A DNA stretch of 64,000 nucleotides from Aquibaculum sediminis (GCF_040712085.1 NZ_JBFCVK010000004.1:62001-126000), one strand, 5' to 3'. Positions 27,494 through 36,614 are shown, counted from the stretch's first letter. Notes: a model not told the origin generated them from the letters alone. A program made the numbers and translations.

Positions 27494-27899
27494 GCGGCTC
27501 CTCGCAGTCCAAGACCCAGACGTCATAGACTCCGTGCTCCAGCGGATTGATCGCTGGCGACGAGGCGTACATCCAGCCGTTGAAAACCCGCCGGTCGGGA
27601 CCGTCGGGGTCGACTTCGCGGATCTCCAGGAAGGCTGCGGATTCCGGTGGTTCTTCCGGCGGGGTCTTCCAGCAGGCGTGCAGCACCAGACGCAACGCCC
27701 CGAAGTCGTGGGCTTCGTCCAGTCTCAGTTCGAAGGTCGAGATGCGCGCCGTCACCTTGTCGAGCCCTTGCATTACGGCCATGCCGTGAGGGGCACCGGG
27801 GCTGCGCTCCTGCGCCAAGACCGGCGATGTCGCCCCGGCTGCCGCAGCGACCGTCAGGGCGAGCAGGCTGGTGGCGATCAGCCGTCTACCAGGGACCAT
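27486..27899 (-). CDS. DUF2155-domain exported protein
   Basis: The protein has about 137 residues, with an N-terminal signal peptide ending near SPVLAQ. The DUF2155 domain follows, with GLDKVTARISTFELRL, LHACWKTPPEEPPESAAFLEI and a C-terminal stretch RRVFNGWMYASSPA...YDVWVLDCEE. Two cysteines (HACW and LDCE) may form a disulfide. It is a conserved alphaproteobacterial envelope protein of unknown function, commonly next to NDUFA12 and MlaD as here. ATG 27899 has AAGAGG six bases upstream and lies inside the end of the mlaD-like gene (14-base overlap). Confidence 0.88.
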   Translation of the reverse strand: MVPGRRLIATSLLALTVAAAAGATSPVLAQERSPGAPHGMAVMQGLDKVTARISTFELRLDEAHDFGALRLVLHACWKTPPEEPPESAAFLEIREVDPDGPDRRVFNGWMYASSPAINPLEHGVYDVWVLDCEEPLS

Positions 27900-28380
27900 C
27901 GGCATCCTCTTCCGTGCCATCCGAGCCGCCGCCGCCATCGCCGCTGAAGACGAAACGGCCCAGCAGATCCATGAGATTGATGGAGCCCTGGGTGTAGGCG
28001 ATGCGTCCGCCGGGCTCGATCTCCTCGAGCTCGCCACCAGGTGTCAGCGAGACGTAGGTGCCGCCCAGCAGGCCGTCGGGCAGGATTCGCGCCGAGGTGT
28101 CACTGGGGAGCTTGACCCGATCATTGATGGAGAAGGTAACCACCGCATCGAAGGTGTCGGGATCGAGTTCGTAGCGCAGCACCGAACCAACTCGCACACC
28201 GCTCATGCGCACCTCAGTGCCGTTGCGCACGCCGCTGGCATCGTCAAAGGCAGCGCTGACCTCGTAGCCGTTGTTGTTGGAGCCGCCGATGTCGGTCGCC
28301 GAATAGGCAAAGATAATGAAGCCGGCCGCCACCAGGAGAACGACAGCGCCCAGGACGGTTTCAAAGATGTGCTTACGCAT
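27886..28380 (-). CDS. mlaD: MlaD-family outer-membrane lipid asymmetry protein
   Basis: This 164-residue inner-membrane-anchored MCE protein has one N-terminal membrane helix (about 9-27). A single MCE domain follows, with VSAAFDDASGVRNGTEVRMSG, VRVGSV, and LPDGLLGGTYVSLTPGGE. MlaD hexamers carry phospholipids between the membranes as part of MlaFEDB. The other mla genes are not in the window. The C-terminus is a low-complexity Gly/Asp tail. The start lies 65 bases after the NDUFA12-gene stop. Confidence 0.9.
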   Translation of the reverse strand: MRKHIFETVLGAVVLLVAAGFIIFAYSATDIGGSNNNGYEVSAAFDDASGVRNGTEVRMSGVRVGSVLRYELDPDTFDAVVTFSINDRVKLPSDTSARILPDGLLGGTYVSLTPGGELEEIEPGGRIAYTQGSINLMDLLGRFVFSGDGGGGSDGTEEDADGPW

Positions 28381-28445
28381 GGCCGCTCAAACCTCGCAGC
28401 TGCTTGGCACCCAGGGAGCCTGCGGGCAAAGGCAGTGCACAGGCG

Positions 28446-28823
28446 TCACTCCGGGGTCCAGGCCTCGTAGTCGCCTCCGGTGCGCGCCCGCTGGCCACCG
28501 CGCAGGGTGTGCCCCGGCGGACGGTAGGCAAGATCCGAACCAGTGCGGTTGGGGCTGTGTTCGCGCATCCAGGGGCGCTGCGGCACGCCTCCCTCGGGCG
28601 GAAACTCGTCGGTGGTGTGATGCAACCAGGCATGCCACTCCGGCGGCACGCGGCTGGCCTCAACCTCGCCGGCATAGACAACCCAGCGCCGCTCATGGCG
28701 CAGGGAATCCTTGTGCGTACGCCCGCCGCCCTTGGCGCGGTAATAGATGTTGCCCTCGCCATCACGACCGACTTCCTCGCCGTGCAGCCACGTGTAGAGT
28801 CGCGTTACGATGCTGTTGCTCAT
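28446..28823 (-). CDS. NADH:ubiquinone oxidoreductase subunit NDUFA12
   Basis: This 125-residue protein is the bacterial homologue of the mitochondrial complex I accessory subunit B17.2/NDUFA12. It shows TWLHGEEVGRDGEGNIYYR, RRWVVYAGEVEASRVPPEWH and AWLHHTTDEFPP, the core of the family. It is found essentially in alphaproteobacteria (and mitochondria), which supports the taxonomic call. It heads the NDUFA12-MlaD-DUF2155 unit. Confidence 0.95.
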   Translation of the reverse strand: MSNSIVTRLYTWLHGEEVGRDGEGNIYYRAKGGGRTHKDSLRHERRWVVYAGEVEASRVPPEWHAWLHHTTDEFPPEGGVPQRPWMREHSPNRTGSDLAYRPPGHTLRGGQRARTGGDYEAWTPE

Positions 28824-28998
28824 GCCTATCCGAAGCCATTGCCCGCGCGCCGCAGAGCAGCGCCCTTTGGAGCCGGACTATTGCACCGCCCGGCCGCGGC
28901 GTCCAGACCCGCCAGGGTCAGCATTGCCAAGCAGCAACGCTTGTGGAAGGGATGCCTGGGAGGGGTGTACCGCCCCCATGGGAACCGGGAGGATCAGG

Positions 28999-30648
28999 AT
29001 GTCACGCCGCGCCGCCGACCTGCTTGTTGACTGTTTACGCGCTCAGGGCGCCGACCGGGCCTTTTGCGTGCCGGGCGAGAGCTATCTCTCCGTTCTGGAC
29101 GCGCTGCACCAGCATCCGCAGATCGAGACCCTGACCTGTCGGCACGAAAGCGGCGCCGGCTTCATGGCCGTGGTCGATGCCAAGCTGACCGGGCGGGCCG
29201 GCGTCTGCTTCGTCAGCCGTGGACCGGGGGCGAGCAATGCCGCCATTGCCGTGCACACGGCGGAGCAGGATGCGGTTCCGCTGGTGCTCTTTATCGGCCA
29301 GGTGCCGCGGTACGAACTGGGGCGCGGCGCCTTTCAGGAGGTGGACTACGGCAAGACCTTCGCCGACATGGCTAAGGGCGTCTGGACGGTGCACGATCCG
29401 GACCGCCTGCCGGAGGTGATCGCGCGTGCCTTTGCCGTGGCCAGCGCCCCCACACCCGGGCCGACGGTGGTGGTGCTGCCCGAAGACATGCTGGAGGAGA
29501 TGACGGACGCCGCTGTCTCAGCGGCGATGCCGCGACAGTCCGCCCCCGTTGACCCGCAGGCTGCGGCCGACACGGCGCGGCGCCTGGCCCAGTGCGAAAA
29601 GCCGCTGCTCATTGCCGGTGGCGCCCTGGACAGTCCAGCGGGGCGCGAAGCCTTGTATGCCGCCGCCCAAGCGCACGGCCTGCCCGTACTCACCAGCTTC
29701 AAGCGCCAGGATCTCTTTCCCAACGGCGACCCGCTCTATGCCGGCCACCTGGGCTTCAAGATGCCCGACGCACAGCGCAAGGTGTATGAGGCGGCGGATC
29801 TGTTGCTCGCTGTCGGCACCCGGCTGGGGGAGGTCACCAGCCAGGGCTACCGCTTCCCGCACGCGCCGCAACCGGTCCAGCCGCTGATCCATGTTCATCC
29901 CGACCCGCAGCACCTCAACCACGTCTTCGCGGCCGACACCGCCCTGGCCTGCGATCCGGTCAGTTTCCTGCAGGCTCTGGCTTCACAGCCAGCGACTCAA
30001 TCGCCTGCGCGCAAGGCCTGGAGCGACTCGCTGCACGATCGGGTGGCCGCAGCGCGCCCCTGGAAGGCGCCAAACGATGGCCTGCTCGACATGGGGCCGG
30101 TGGTGGCCGCGCTCTGCGAACAGGCCGGGGACGATGCCATCTTCATCACTGACGCCGGCAACTTCTCGAGCTGGCTGCACCGCCACTTCCCCTTCAATGG
30201 CCGCCAGCGCCTGCTGGGCGCCGTCGGCGGCGCCATGGGCATCGGCATGCCGGCAGCCGTGGCGGCTGGACGGCGCCACCCCGGCCGGCAGGTCATCACA
30301 CTGATCGGCGACGGCGGCTTCCTCATGACCGGAGGCGAACTGGCGACGGCGCTGCAGTACAGCGTGCCGGTGAAGATCTTCATCTCGGACAATGGCAGCT
30401 ACGGCACCATCCGCATGCATCAGGAACGCCAGTTCCCCGAACGGCCGGCCGCAACCGACCTGCAAAACCCCGACTTTGCCAAACTGGCGGAAGCCTATGG
30501 CGCGCGTGGGCTGACCATCGAGCGGGTCGAGGATGCCGAGGCCGTTGTGGAGGCCGCGCTCGAGGACAGCGGGCCCGTGGTGGTGCACGTGCGCAGCGCG
30601 CTGGAACACATCAACGCCTTCACCACGCTCACGCAACTGCGCGGCTGA
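28999..30648 (+). CDS. Thiamine-pyrophosphate enzyme (acetolactate synthase-like)
   Basis: This 549-residue ThDP enzyme has three domains in the acetohydroxyacid synthase order. The catalytic Glu50 is in CRHESGAGFMA. The ThDP-Mg site GDGGFLMTGGELATALQ ends with the DNGSYG loop near residue 470. Substrate could be pyruvate, benzoylformate, oxalyl-CoA or a 2-keto acid; the sequence alone does not decide. No IlvN regulatory subunit lies nearby, so biosynthetic acetolactate synthase is unlikely. The start at ATG 28999 follows GGGAGGA; upstream in-frame codons lie in poor context. It converges with the FadR-type regulator (five-base gap) that controls the next operon. Confidence 0.82.
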   Translation: MSRRAADLLVDCLRAQGADRAFCVPGESYLSVLDALHQHPQIETLTCRHESGAGFMAVVDAKLTGRAGVCFVSRGPGASNAAIAVHTAEQDAVPLVLFIGQVPRYELGRGAFQEVDYGKTFADMAKGVWTVHDPDRLPEVIARAFAVASAPTPGPTVVVLPEDMLEEMTDAAVSAAMPRQSAPVDPQAAADTARRLAQCEKPLLIAGGALDSPAGREALYAAAQAHGLPVLTSFKRQDLFPNGDPLYAGHLGFKMPDAQRKVYEAADLLLAVGTRLGEVTSQGYRFPHAPQPVQPLIHVHPDPQHLNHVFAADTALACDPVSFLQALASQPATQSPARKAWSDSLHDRVAAARPWKAPNDGLLDMGPVVAALCEQAGDDAIFITDAGNFSSWLHRHFPFNGRQRLLGAVGGAMGIGMPAAVAAGRRHPGRQVITLIGDGGFLMTGGELATALQYSVPVKIFISDNGSYGTIRMHQERQFPERPAATDLQNPDFAKLAEAYGARGLTIERVEDAEAVVEAALEDSGPVVVHVRSALEHINAFTTLTQLRG

Positions 30649-30653
30649 CATAA

Positions 30654-31433
30654 TCAGTCGCCAACGAAACCCAGCATGCGGTCGCGCGACTTGGTGATGT
30701 GGCGGTGCATTGCATCGCGTGCCGCCTCGGGATCCTGCCGGGATATGGCGTCCAGCACCGCCTCGTGCTCATGCAGGACCTGGTGCAGGCGCAGGCTGTT
30801 GGTCATCAGCTTCAGGCGCCGGGCAACCGTGATTCCATTGTGCATGGCGGTGCCGAGCATCTCGATGGCCTGGACAAACAGCGGGTTGCCCGCGGCCTCG
30901 GCCACGGCGTGGTGAAAGGCGATGTCGGCCTCGGCCCCGACCTCATTCTGCTCCAAGGCGGTGGCAAGCTTGAGCGCTGCCCGTTCCATGGCCTGCAGGT
31001 GACGCGGCTCCCGGCGCTGCGCTGCCAGGGCGGCAGCCTCCGCCTCGATTCCGGCCCGGAATTCATAGCTGCGGATGATCTCGGCGATGCTGCCGGTCGG
31101 CGCGATGGAGGCGAAGGCATCGCTCGGTTCCCGCTCGACCCAGGTGCCCGAACCGCGCCGGCTGCGCACGATCTTGTCCAGGCGCAAGCGGGCCAGCGCT
31201 TCGCGCACCACCGGGCGCGACACGCCGAAATCGGTGCAGAGCTTCGGCTCCGAGGGCAAGCGGGTTCCCACAGGATAGAGCCCGCGCGCGACTCGCAGCA
31301 GCAGAAGCTCATACACCTGGTCAGCCAGGCGAGTCTGCCGCAAGGGCAGAAGGTGCGCCAACAGACCGCTGGCGCTTTCCGTGGATGACGCCGTCCTATT
31401 CTCTCCCACCTCTGCTCCAGTCTCCTGTACCAT
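30654..31433 (-). CDS. GntR/FadR-family transcriptional regulator
   Basis: The protein has about 259 residues. An N-terminal winged helix (residues about 30-95) contains LYPVGTRLPSEPKLCTDFG, VSRPVVREALARL and KIVRSRRGSGTWV. An all-helical FCD domain follows, with Asp/His metal-ligand candidates in ADIAFHHAVAEAAGNPLF and HEAVLDAI. FCD regulators usually sense organic acids or sugar acids. It is divergent from the aldolase-Ldh-TRAP-dehydratase operon and presumably represses it. The ATG at 31433 lacks a clear ribosome site; a TTG at 31466 would add 11 residues. Confidence 0.88.
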   Translation of the reverse strand: MVQETGAEVGENRTASSTESASGLLAHLLPLRQTRLADQVYELLLLRVARGLYPVGTRLPSEPKLCTDFGVSRPVVREALARLRLDKIVRSRRGSGTWVEREPSDAFASIAPTGSIAEIIRSYEFRAGIEAEAAALAAQRREPRHLQAMERAALKLATALEQNEVGAEADIAFHHAVAEAAGNPLFVQAIEMLGTAMHNGITVARRLKLMTNSLRLHQVLHEHEAVLDAISRQDPEAARDAMHRHITKSRDRMLGFVGD

Positions 31434-31473
31434 GGGGGAAAAGCGTAGATGGCTCTTGCAGGACAAGCAATAT

Positions 31474-31496
31474 ACTTGTAAGTCGACTTTACAGGT
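31474..31496. promoter_or_regulatory. Candidate FadR-type operator between divergent genes
   Basis: A perfect 10-bp palindrome AAGTCGACTT (31480-31489) is flanked by near-complementary arms (ACTTGT on the left, ACAGGT on the right after one extra T). This gives a roughly 23-bp imperfect dyad in the AT-richer gap between the regulator gene and the operon it faces. GntR/FadR proteins bind dyads of this size. The assignment is inferred from position. Confidence 0.5.
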
Positions 31497-31546
31497 TTAG
31501 CGCACCCAGAAGGGTGCCGAGCGAGCATGGGAGGGAGACGGCAGCG

Positions 31547-32482
31547 ATGAAAACCAGTCCCGTAGAAGTGGCCGACCTGCAGAGGTCCGTGATCTCGGTG
31601 CCGCCACTCGCCCGGCGCTCCGACCTCTCCCTCGATGCAGCGGCCAATCAGGCGCTGATCCGCTATCTCGAAGCGGGCGGCGTGACCACCCTGATGTACG
31701 GCGGCAACGCCAACTTCTACCACATCGGTCTGCAGCAGTACGCCGAAGCCCTGACGATGCTGGCGGAATGCGCCGGGGCGCAGAGCTGGGTCATTCCCTC
31801 GGCCGGTCCGGAGTTTGGCCGCCTGCAGGACCAGGTGGCGGTGCTCCGCGAACACAGCGATTTTCCGACAGTCATGGTCCTGCCGCTGACCTTTCCGGCG
31901 ACGCCGGACGGCGTGGCCACGGGCGTGCGGCACTTCGCCGAGGCCTACGGCAAGAAAATCATTCTCTACGTCAAGAACGAGGGCTACCTGACGCCGGAAC
32001 TGGTGGGCAGCCTGGTGGATGACGGCCTGGTCTGCGCCATCAAGTACGCGGTCGTGCGTGAAGACCCGCGCGAGGACGCGCTGCTGCGCGCCATCCTTGA
32101 GCGCGTGGACTCCTCCATGGTGATCAGCGGCATTGGCGAGCGTCCGGCCATCGACCACTTCCGTCACTTCGGGCTGCGCGCGTTTACCTCCGGCTCGGTC
32201 TGCGTCGCACCGCGCAGCTCCACCGCCCTGCGCGAAGCGCTGCAGCGCGGTGACTATGAGGCGGCAGAAAGCATCCGGCAGCGTTTCCTGCCTATTGAGG
32301 ACCTGCGCGACGGCATCAGCCCGATTCGTATCCTCCACGACGCCGTCACCCTGGGCGGCATCGCAGAGATGGGGCCGATGCTCCCAATGCTCTCCAATCT
32401 CTCCGAGGCCGAGCGGGCAAAGGTGCAACCGGTTGCTCGCGAACTGGCATCGCTGGATGCCAGCATGGCGGACGCGGCCTGA
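31547..32482 (+). CDS. Dihydrodipicolinate synthase (DapA)-family aldolase/dehydratase
   Basis: This 311-residue class I aldolase-fold protein has a likely Schiff-base Lys166 (CAIKYAVV), Tyr141 upstream (ILYVKNEGYL) and a glycine-rich phosphate/carboxylate loop GGNANFYHI in place of the usual GTTGE. It is not the biosynthetic DapA. The family includes KDG aldolase, keto-deoxy-sugar-acid dehydratases and N-acetylneuraminate lyase. In this operon it would cleave or dehydrate the 2-keto-3-deoxy acid made by the IlvD/Edd dehydratase. ATG 31547 follows GGGAGGGA. Confidence 0.82.
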   Translation: MKTSPVEVADLQRSVISVPPLARRSDLSLDAAANQALIRYLEAGGVTTLMYGGNANFYHIGLQQYAEALTMLAECAGAQSWVIPSAGPEFGRLQDQVAVLREHSDFPTVMVLPLTFPATPDGVATGVRHFAEAYGKKIILYVKNEGYLTPELVGSLVDDGLVCAIKYAVVREDPREDALLRAILERVDSSMVISGIGERPAIDHFRHFGLRAFTSGSVCVAPRSSTALREALQRGDYEAAESIRQRFLPIEDLRDGISPIRILHDAVTLGGIAEMGPMLPMLSNLSEAERAKVQPVARELASLDASMADAA

Positions 32483-32496
32483 AGGCCCCCTCGCAC

Positions 32497-33612
32497 ATGG
32501 CGCATCTGGCCGTCGACGCCGATCAGCTCGAAGCGCAGGTCCGGGCCATCTTCCAGGCCTGGGGCCTGCCGACCGAGCAGGCCGAGGCCTCGGCGCGCAT
32601 TCTGGTCGGCGCCGACCTGGCCGGTATTGAAAGCCACGGTGTCGGTCTGCTGACCATGTACAGCGAACAGATCGCCCGGGGCGCTGTGATCCCCAATGCC
32701 CCGATCACTACGGCGGTGGAGCGGGGAGCGATCGCCGTACTCGACGGCGGCGGCGGCTTCGGCCATCTGGTCTCCCTGAAGGCAGCCGACCTGGCCGCGG
32801 ACAAGGCGGCAGCGCTGGGTGTGGGAGCCGTGGCCGTACGCAACTCGCACCACTTCGGCGCTGCCGGACTCTATGCCCGCCACATCGCGGAACGCGGCCT
32901 GCTCGGCTTCTGCACCACCGCGGTCTGGCGACCGGCCATCGTGCCCACCGGCGGGCGCGAGCCGATGCTCGGCACCAACCCCATCGCCTTCTCCGCACCG
33001 GCAGAGCGCAATCGCCCCTTCCTGCTCGACATGGCGACCTCCACCGCGGCCATTGGCAAGATGCGCGTCAAGCTCTTCGCCGGCCAGCCGGTGCCGGAAG
33101 GCTGGGCCTTCGACGAGCAGGGCAACTGGGAGCGCGACCCCACGCCGGCCTTGGCCGCTCCGAAACTCTCCCCTCTGGGCGGGGACGAGGAACACGGCGG
33201 CCACAAGGGCTACGGCCTGGCTGCCATGGTCGAGATCCTGTCGACGACGCTGGCCGGCGCGACCTTCGCACCGCTGCGCCCAGCCGAACAGAAAACGCAT
33301 GGCGTCGGCCACTTCTTCCTTGCCCTGGCTCCCGACCTCTTCCGCCCCGACGGCGGTTTCGGATCGGACCTGGACGCCCTGCTGGATGCACTGCGCGGCA
33401 GCGCGCCGCTGGATGCAGCCCGTCCGGTCGAGGTGGCCGGCGACCCGGAATATCGGCGCGAGGCGGAACGCCGCGCCAACGGCATACCCCTGCCCTCGAC
33501 CCTGGTCGAGCGGTTGCGGGAGATCGCGTCCCAGGCGGGCGCACCCTTCCTGCTGTCCGATGCGAGACAGGAGGCAATCGGATCATCGCCTCACTCGGAA
33601 GCGATGAACTGA
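32497..33612 (+). CDS. Ldh-family malate/L-lactate-type oxidoreductase
   Basis: This 371-residue NAD(P)H-dependent oxidoreductase belongs to the Ldh_2/YlbC/YiaK group. Visible motifs are ADLAGIESHGVGLL (His47), VAVRNSHHFGAAGLYA and GTNPIAFSAPA, with GGHKGYGLAAMVEILS towards the C-terminus. Members reduce 2-keto acids such as 2,3-diketogulonate, sulfopyruvate, ureidoglycolate precursors or piperideine-2-carboxylate. It lies 14 bases behind the DapA-family gene. A role in reducing or oxidising the keto- or hydroxy-acid intermediate of this pathway is inferred. Confidence 0.85.
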   Translation: MAHLAVDADQLEAQVRAIFQAWGLPTEQAEASARILVGADLAGIESHGVGLLTMYSEQIARGAVIPNAPITTAVERGAIAVLDGGGGFGHLVSLKAADLAADKAAALGVGAVAVRNSHHFGAAGLYARHIAERGLLGFCTTAVWRPAIVPTGGREPMLGTNPIAFSAPAERNRPFLLDMATSTAAIGKMRVKLFAGQPVPEGWAFDEQGNWERDPTPALAAPKLSPLGGDEEHGGHKGYGLAAMVEILSTTLAGATFAPLRPAEQKTHGVGHFFLALAPDLFRPDGGFGSDLDALLDALRGSAPLDAARPVEVAGDPEYRREAERRANGIPLPSTLVERLREIASQAGAPFLLSDARQEAIGSSPHSEAMN

Positions 33613-33634
33613 GAATCACCAACGGGAGGACGAA

Positions 33635-34582
33635 ATGAATAAATCCAAACTTCTCGCCGCGACGGTCGTTGCCGGACTCGGCATGGGCCTGGCCGGCACG
33701 GCCGATGCGCAGCAGCTGCGCTTCATGACCGGTCCGCAGGGCGGCTCCTGGTATCCGCTGGGCGGCGCCATTCAGAACATGGCTACCGAGTCGCTGGGCG
33801 CGAACATGATCGTCATGCCCGGCGGCGGTGTTGCCAATGTGCAGGGCGTGCAGAACGGCGATGCCGACTTCGGCTTCGGCAACTCCATCTCCACCGTGGA
33901 TGCCGTCAACGGCCGCGAGCCCTTCGAGGGTCCGACCGACAATGTCTGCAACCTCGCCACCCTCTATCCGCAGTACTTCCAGATGGTGGTGACCCAGGAC
34001 AGCGGCATCACCTCGCCGGAGGATTACGAAGGTCGCCGCCTGGTCACCCAGCCGGTGGGCAACACCGCCGAACAGGTGATCCGCATGGTCCTGGACGTGG
34101 CCGGGCTGTCCTACGACGACATGCGCGGGGTGGACTATGTCTCCTACTCCGACGGCGTGGCCCTGTTGCAGGACGGCAATGCCGACATCTTCACCCTGGG
34201 CACCACGGTTCCGGCCTCCTCGATCATGGATCTCGCCAATTCCCGCAACATCTCCCTGGTGTCGCTGGATGACGATTTCATCGCCGAGATGATCGAGCGC
34301 AATCCGGGCTTCTCGAAGCTCACCATCCCCGCTGGCTCCTATCCGGGTCAGGACGAGGATGCGACCGTGGCCGGCTACGCCACGCACCTCATCGTGCGCT
34401 GCGACGTCGATGAAGAGCTGGTCTACGGCCTGATGAACGAGATCTGGGAGAACCGCGAAGATCTCGAGGCCATCGCCGGTGCCATGCGCGGCCTGACCAT
34501 CGAGCAGATGGGTGCCGACAATGGTGTGCCGATGCACGCCGGCGCCCTGCGCTTCTATGAAGAGAATGGCGTGACCTACTAA
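33635..34582 (+). CDS. TAXI-family TRAP transporter solute-binding protein
   Basis: This 315-residue periplasmic protein has a cleavable signal (likely cut after GTADA at residue 25 or so) and the TAXI hallmark MTGPQGGSWYPLGGAIQNMA. TGVQ-like GGGVANVQGVQNGDADFGFGN follows. TAXI proteins feed fused TRAP permeases; known ligands include glutamate and other organic acids. GGGAGGA precedes the ATG. A strong hairpin follows the gene and probably keeps expression of this abundant component above that of the membrane subunit. Confidence 0.92.
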   Translation: MNKSKLLAATVVAGLGMGLAGTADAQQLRFMTGPQGGSWYPLGGAIQNMATESLGANMIVMPGGGVANVQGVQNGDADFGFGNSISTVDAVNGREPFEGPTDNVCNLATLYPQYFQMVVTQDSGITSPEDYEGRRLVTQPVGNTAEQVIRMVLDVAGLSYDDMRGVDYVSYSDGVALLQDGNADIFTLGTTVPASSIMDLANSRNISLVSLDDDFIAEMIERNPGFSKLTIPAGSYPGQDEDATVAGYATHLIVRCDVDEELVYGLMNEIWENREDLEAIAGAMRGLTIEQMGADNGVPMHAGALRFYEENGVTY

Positions 34583-34599
34583 GGCACCGCCCTCTCCAA

Positions 34600-34635
34600 G
34601 GAGGTAGGCCGGGTCACGCTGCCCGGCCTACCTCC
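34600..34635 (+). terminator. Strong intra-operon hairpin after the TAXI binding protein
   Basis: A perfect 14-bp stem (34600-34613 with 34622-34635) closes an eight-base loop 17 bases after the stop codon. It is followed by CCCTTTCGG, so the U-tract is short. Between a binding-protein gene and its permease, such a stem commonly stabilises the upstream mRNA or partly terminates transcription. Confidence 0.75.
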
Positions 34636-34694
34636 CCCTTTCGGTACCAACAGCGCGGCATCATAACGCGACGATCAGAGAACAGGGGCAGGCC

Positions 34695-36614
34695 ATGGCT
34701 GAGGATCTCGCACAGACGGAATCCGGCTACGTCGTTTGGACCAGACGGCTGGTCACGGCAGTCGCCGTGGGCATGAGCCTGTTCCATCTCTACATCGCCT
34801 TCTTCGGCCCGCCAAACGCCTTCACCCTGCGCTCAACCCACCTGGGGTTGGCCCTGGTCCTGACCTATCTCTCGATGCCCGGCACACTCCGGCGACGGCC
34901 CAGCGGCCCGGGCTGGTGGGACTGGATCCTTGTGATCGCCGCCATCGCCGCGGCCTCCTATCCGGTCATCGAGCTTCAGTACTTTTCCACCCGCATGGCC
35001 TATGTGGGTCCTGTCAGCCAGGTCGACATTTTCTTCGGCGTGCTGATGATGGTGGTGATCCTGGAGGCAACCCGACGGGCGATCGGCGCAATCTTGCCGG
35101 TCACGGCGTTGCTCTTCCTGGCCTACCAGCTGATCTTCACGTCGGTGGACCCGATTAGACTGGTCGAATACCAGTACATGACGACCGATGCCATTTTCGG
35201 CATTCCGATCCAGGTCTCCGCCACCTACATCGTGCTCTTCGTGCTGTTCGGCGCGCTGTGCGAACGCATGGGCGTGGGCCGCCTCTTCATGGACTTTGCG
35301 CTGGCATTGACCGGCCACACCGCCGGCGGCCCGGCCAAGGTGGCCGTCGTGTCCTCGGGCATCTTCGGTTCGATCTCCGGCTCGGCCACGGCCAACGTGA
35401 TGACGACCGGCACCTTCACGATCCCGCTGATGAAGCGCATCGGCTACAAACCGGCCTTCGCCGGATCGGTGGAGGCGGTGGCCTCCACCGGCGGGCAGAT
35501 CATGCCGCCCATCATGGGTGCTGCCGCCTTCGTCATGGCCGAGTTCCTGGGCACCAGCTATCTCGCGGTCGCCACCTTCGCCATCCTGCCGGCAGCCCTC
35601 TACTACTTCGCCGTCTTCCTGGCGGTCCACCTCGAAGCCCGCAAGCAGGGCATGCAGGGCCTACCCAAGGCCGACCTGCCGCGACTGAGGGAGGTTCTGC
35701 TGGAGCGTGGCCACCTCTTTGGCCCGCTGGTCATCATCATCGGCACGCTGCTGTACGGATACTCTGCCCCCTTTGCGGCGCTTTGCGGCGTGCTGTCCGT
35801 GGTACCAATTGCCATGCTGCGCAAGTCGACGCGCGCAGAGGTCACTTTCCGCAAGGTCATCGATGCGCTCTCCGCCGGCGCCATCAATGCCATCATCGTG
35901 GCCATGGCCTGCGCCTCGGCGGGCATCGTCATCGGCGTCATCGCCCAGACCGGCCTGGGACTCAGCTTCACCGGCGTGGTGCGCGCGCTGGCTGCGGACT
36001 CCCTGGTGCTCGCCCTGATCCTCACCATGGTCGCCGGCATCATTCTGGGCATGGGCATGCCCACCACGCCGGCCTACATCGTGCAGGTCGCCCTCCTGGT
36101 GCCTGCCATGGTTCGCCTCGGCGTGCCGGTGGAGGCCGCGCACCTCTTCGTGCTCTATTTCGCCATCCTCTCGGCCATCACGCCGCCGGTGGCCATCGCG
36201 GTCTACGCCGCCTGCGGCATCGCCCGATCGCCGATCTGGGAAACCAGCTTCACCGCGGTGAAGCTGGCCTTCACCGGCTACATCATCCCCTTCATGTTCG
36301 TCTTCGGCCCCTCACTGCTGATGATCGGCCACTGGACCACCGTGGTGACGACGGCGATCACCGCCTTCTCCGGCGTGGCCCTGCTGTCCATAGGCTTGCA
36401 GGGATACATGCTGGGGCCGGTGAAGTGGCTGCCGAGACTGCTCTTCGTTTCAGCAGCCTTCGTGCTGATCAAACCGGGACTCCTGACCGACAGCATCGGC
36501 GCAGCGCTGACCCTCAGCGGGTTGCTGATCGACTATCTCTACAGACGCGCAAGCCGGGACGCGCCGCCACAGGCAGCCACCGACAGCGCACCCGTGAAAA
36601 CCGGAGGGGAATGA
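34695..36614 (+). CDS. TRAP transporter fused permease (DctQM-type, TAXI partner)
   Basis: This 639-residue inner-membrane protein has about 16 or more hydrophobic segments. The N-terminal four-helix part corresponds to the small subunit, and the rest is the DctM-type large subunit: SGSATANVMTTGTFTIPLMKR, GYKPAFAGSVEAVASTGGQI and GMGMPTTPAYI. Fused permeases pair with TAXI binding proteins, as here. It uses an ion gradient to import the captured solute. The stop codon directly abuts the ATG of the dehydratase gene. Confidence 0.94.
   Translation: MAEDLAQTESGYVVWTRRLVTAVAVGMSLFHLYIAFFGPPNAFTLRSTHLGLALVLTYLSMPGTLRRRPSGPGWWDWILVIAAIAAASYPVIELQYFSTRMAYVGPVSQVDIFFGVLMMVVILEATRRAIGAILPVTALLFLAYQLIFTSVDPIRLVEYQYMTTDAIFGIPIQVSATYIVLFVLFGALCERMGVGRLFMDFALALTGHTAGGPAKVAVVSSGIFGSISGSATANVMTTGTFTIPLMKRIGYKPAFAGSVEAVASTGGQIMPPIMGAAAFVMAEFLGTSYLAVATFAILPAALYYFAVFLAVHLEARKQGMQGLPKADLPRLREVLLERGHLFGPLVIIIGTLLYGYSAPFAALCGVLSVVPIAMLRKSTRAEVTFRKVIDALSAGAINAIIVAMACASAGIVIGVIAQTGLGLSFTGVVRALAADSLVLALILTMVAGIILGMGMPTTPAYIVQVALLVPAMVRLGVPVEAAHLFVLYFAILSAITPPVAIAVYAACGIARSPIWETSFTAVKLAFTGYIIPFMFVFGPSLLMIGHWTTVVTTAITAFSGVALLSIGLQGYMLGPVKWLPRLLFVSAAFVLIKPGLLTDSIGAALTLSGLLIDYLYRRASRDAPPQAATDSAPVKTGGE

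Noticed and set aside
28999..30648. Biosynthetic acetolactate synthase large subunit
   Set aside because: There is no small regulatory subunit or other branched-chain genes next to it, and the gene is monocistronic.
31547..32482. Biosynthetic dihydrodipicolinate synthase (dapA)
   Set aside because: The substrate loop is GGNANF rather than GTTGE, and the gene is in a catabolic operon.
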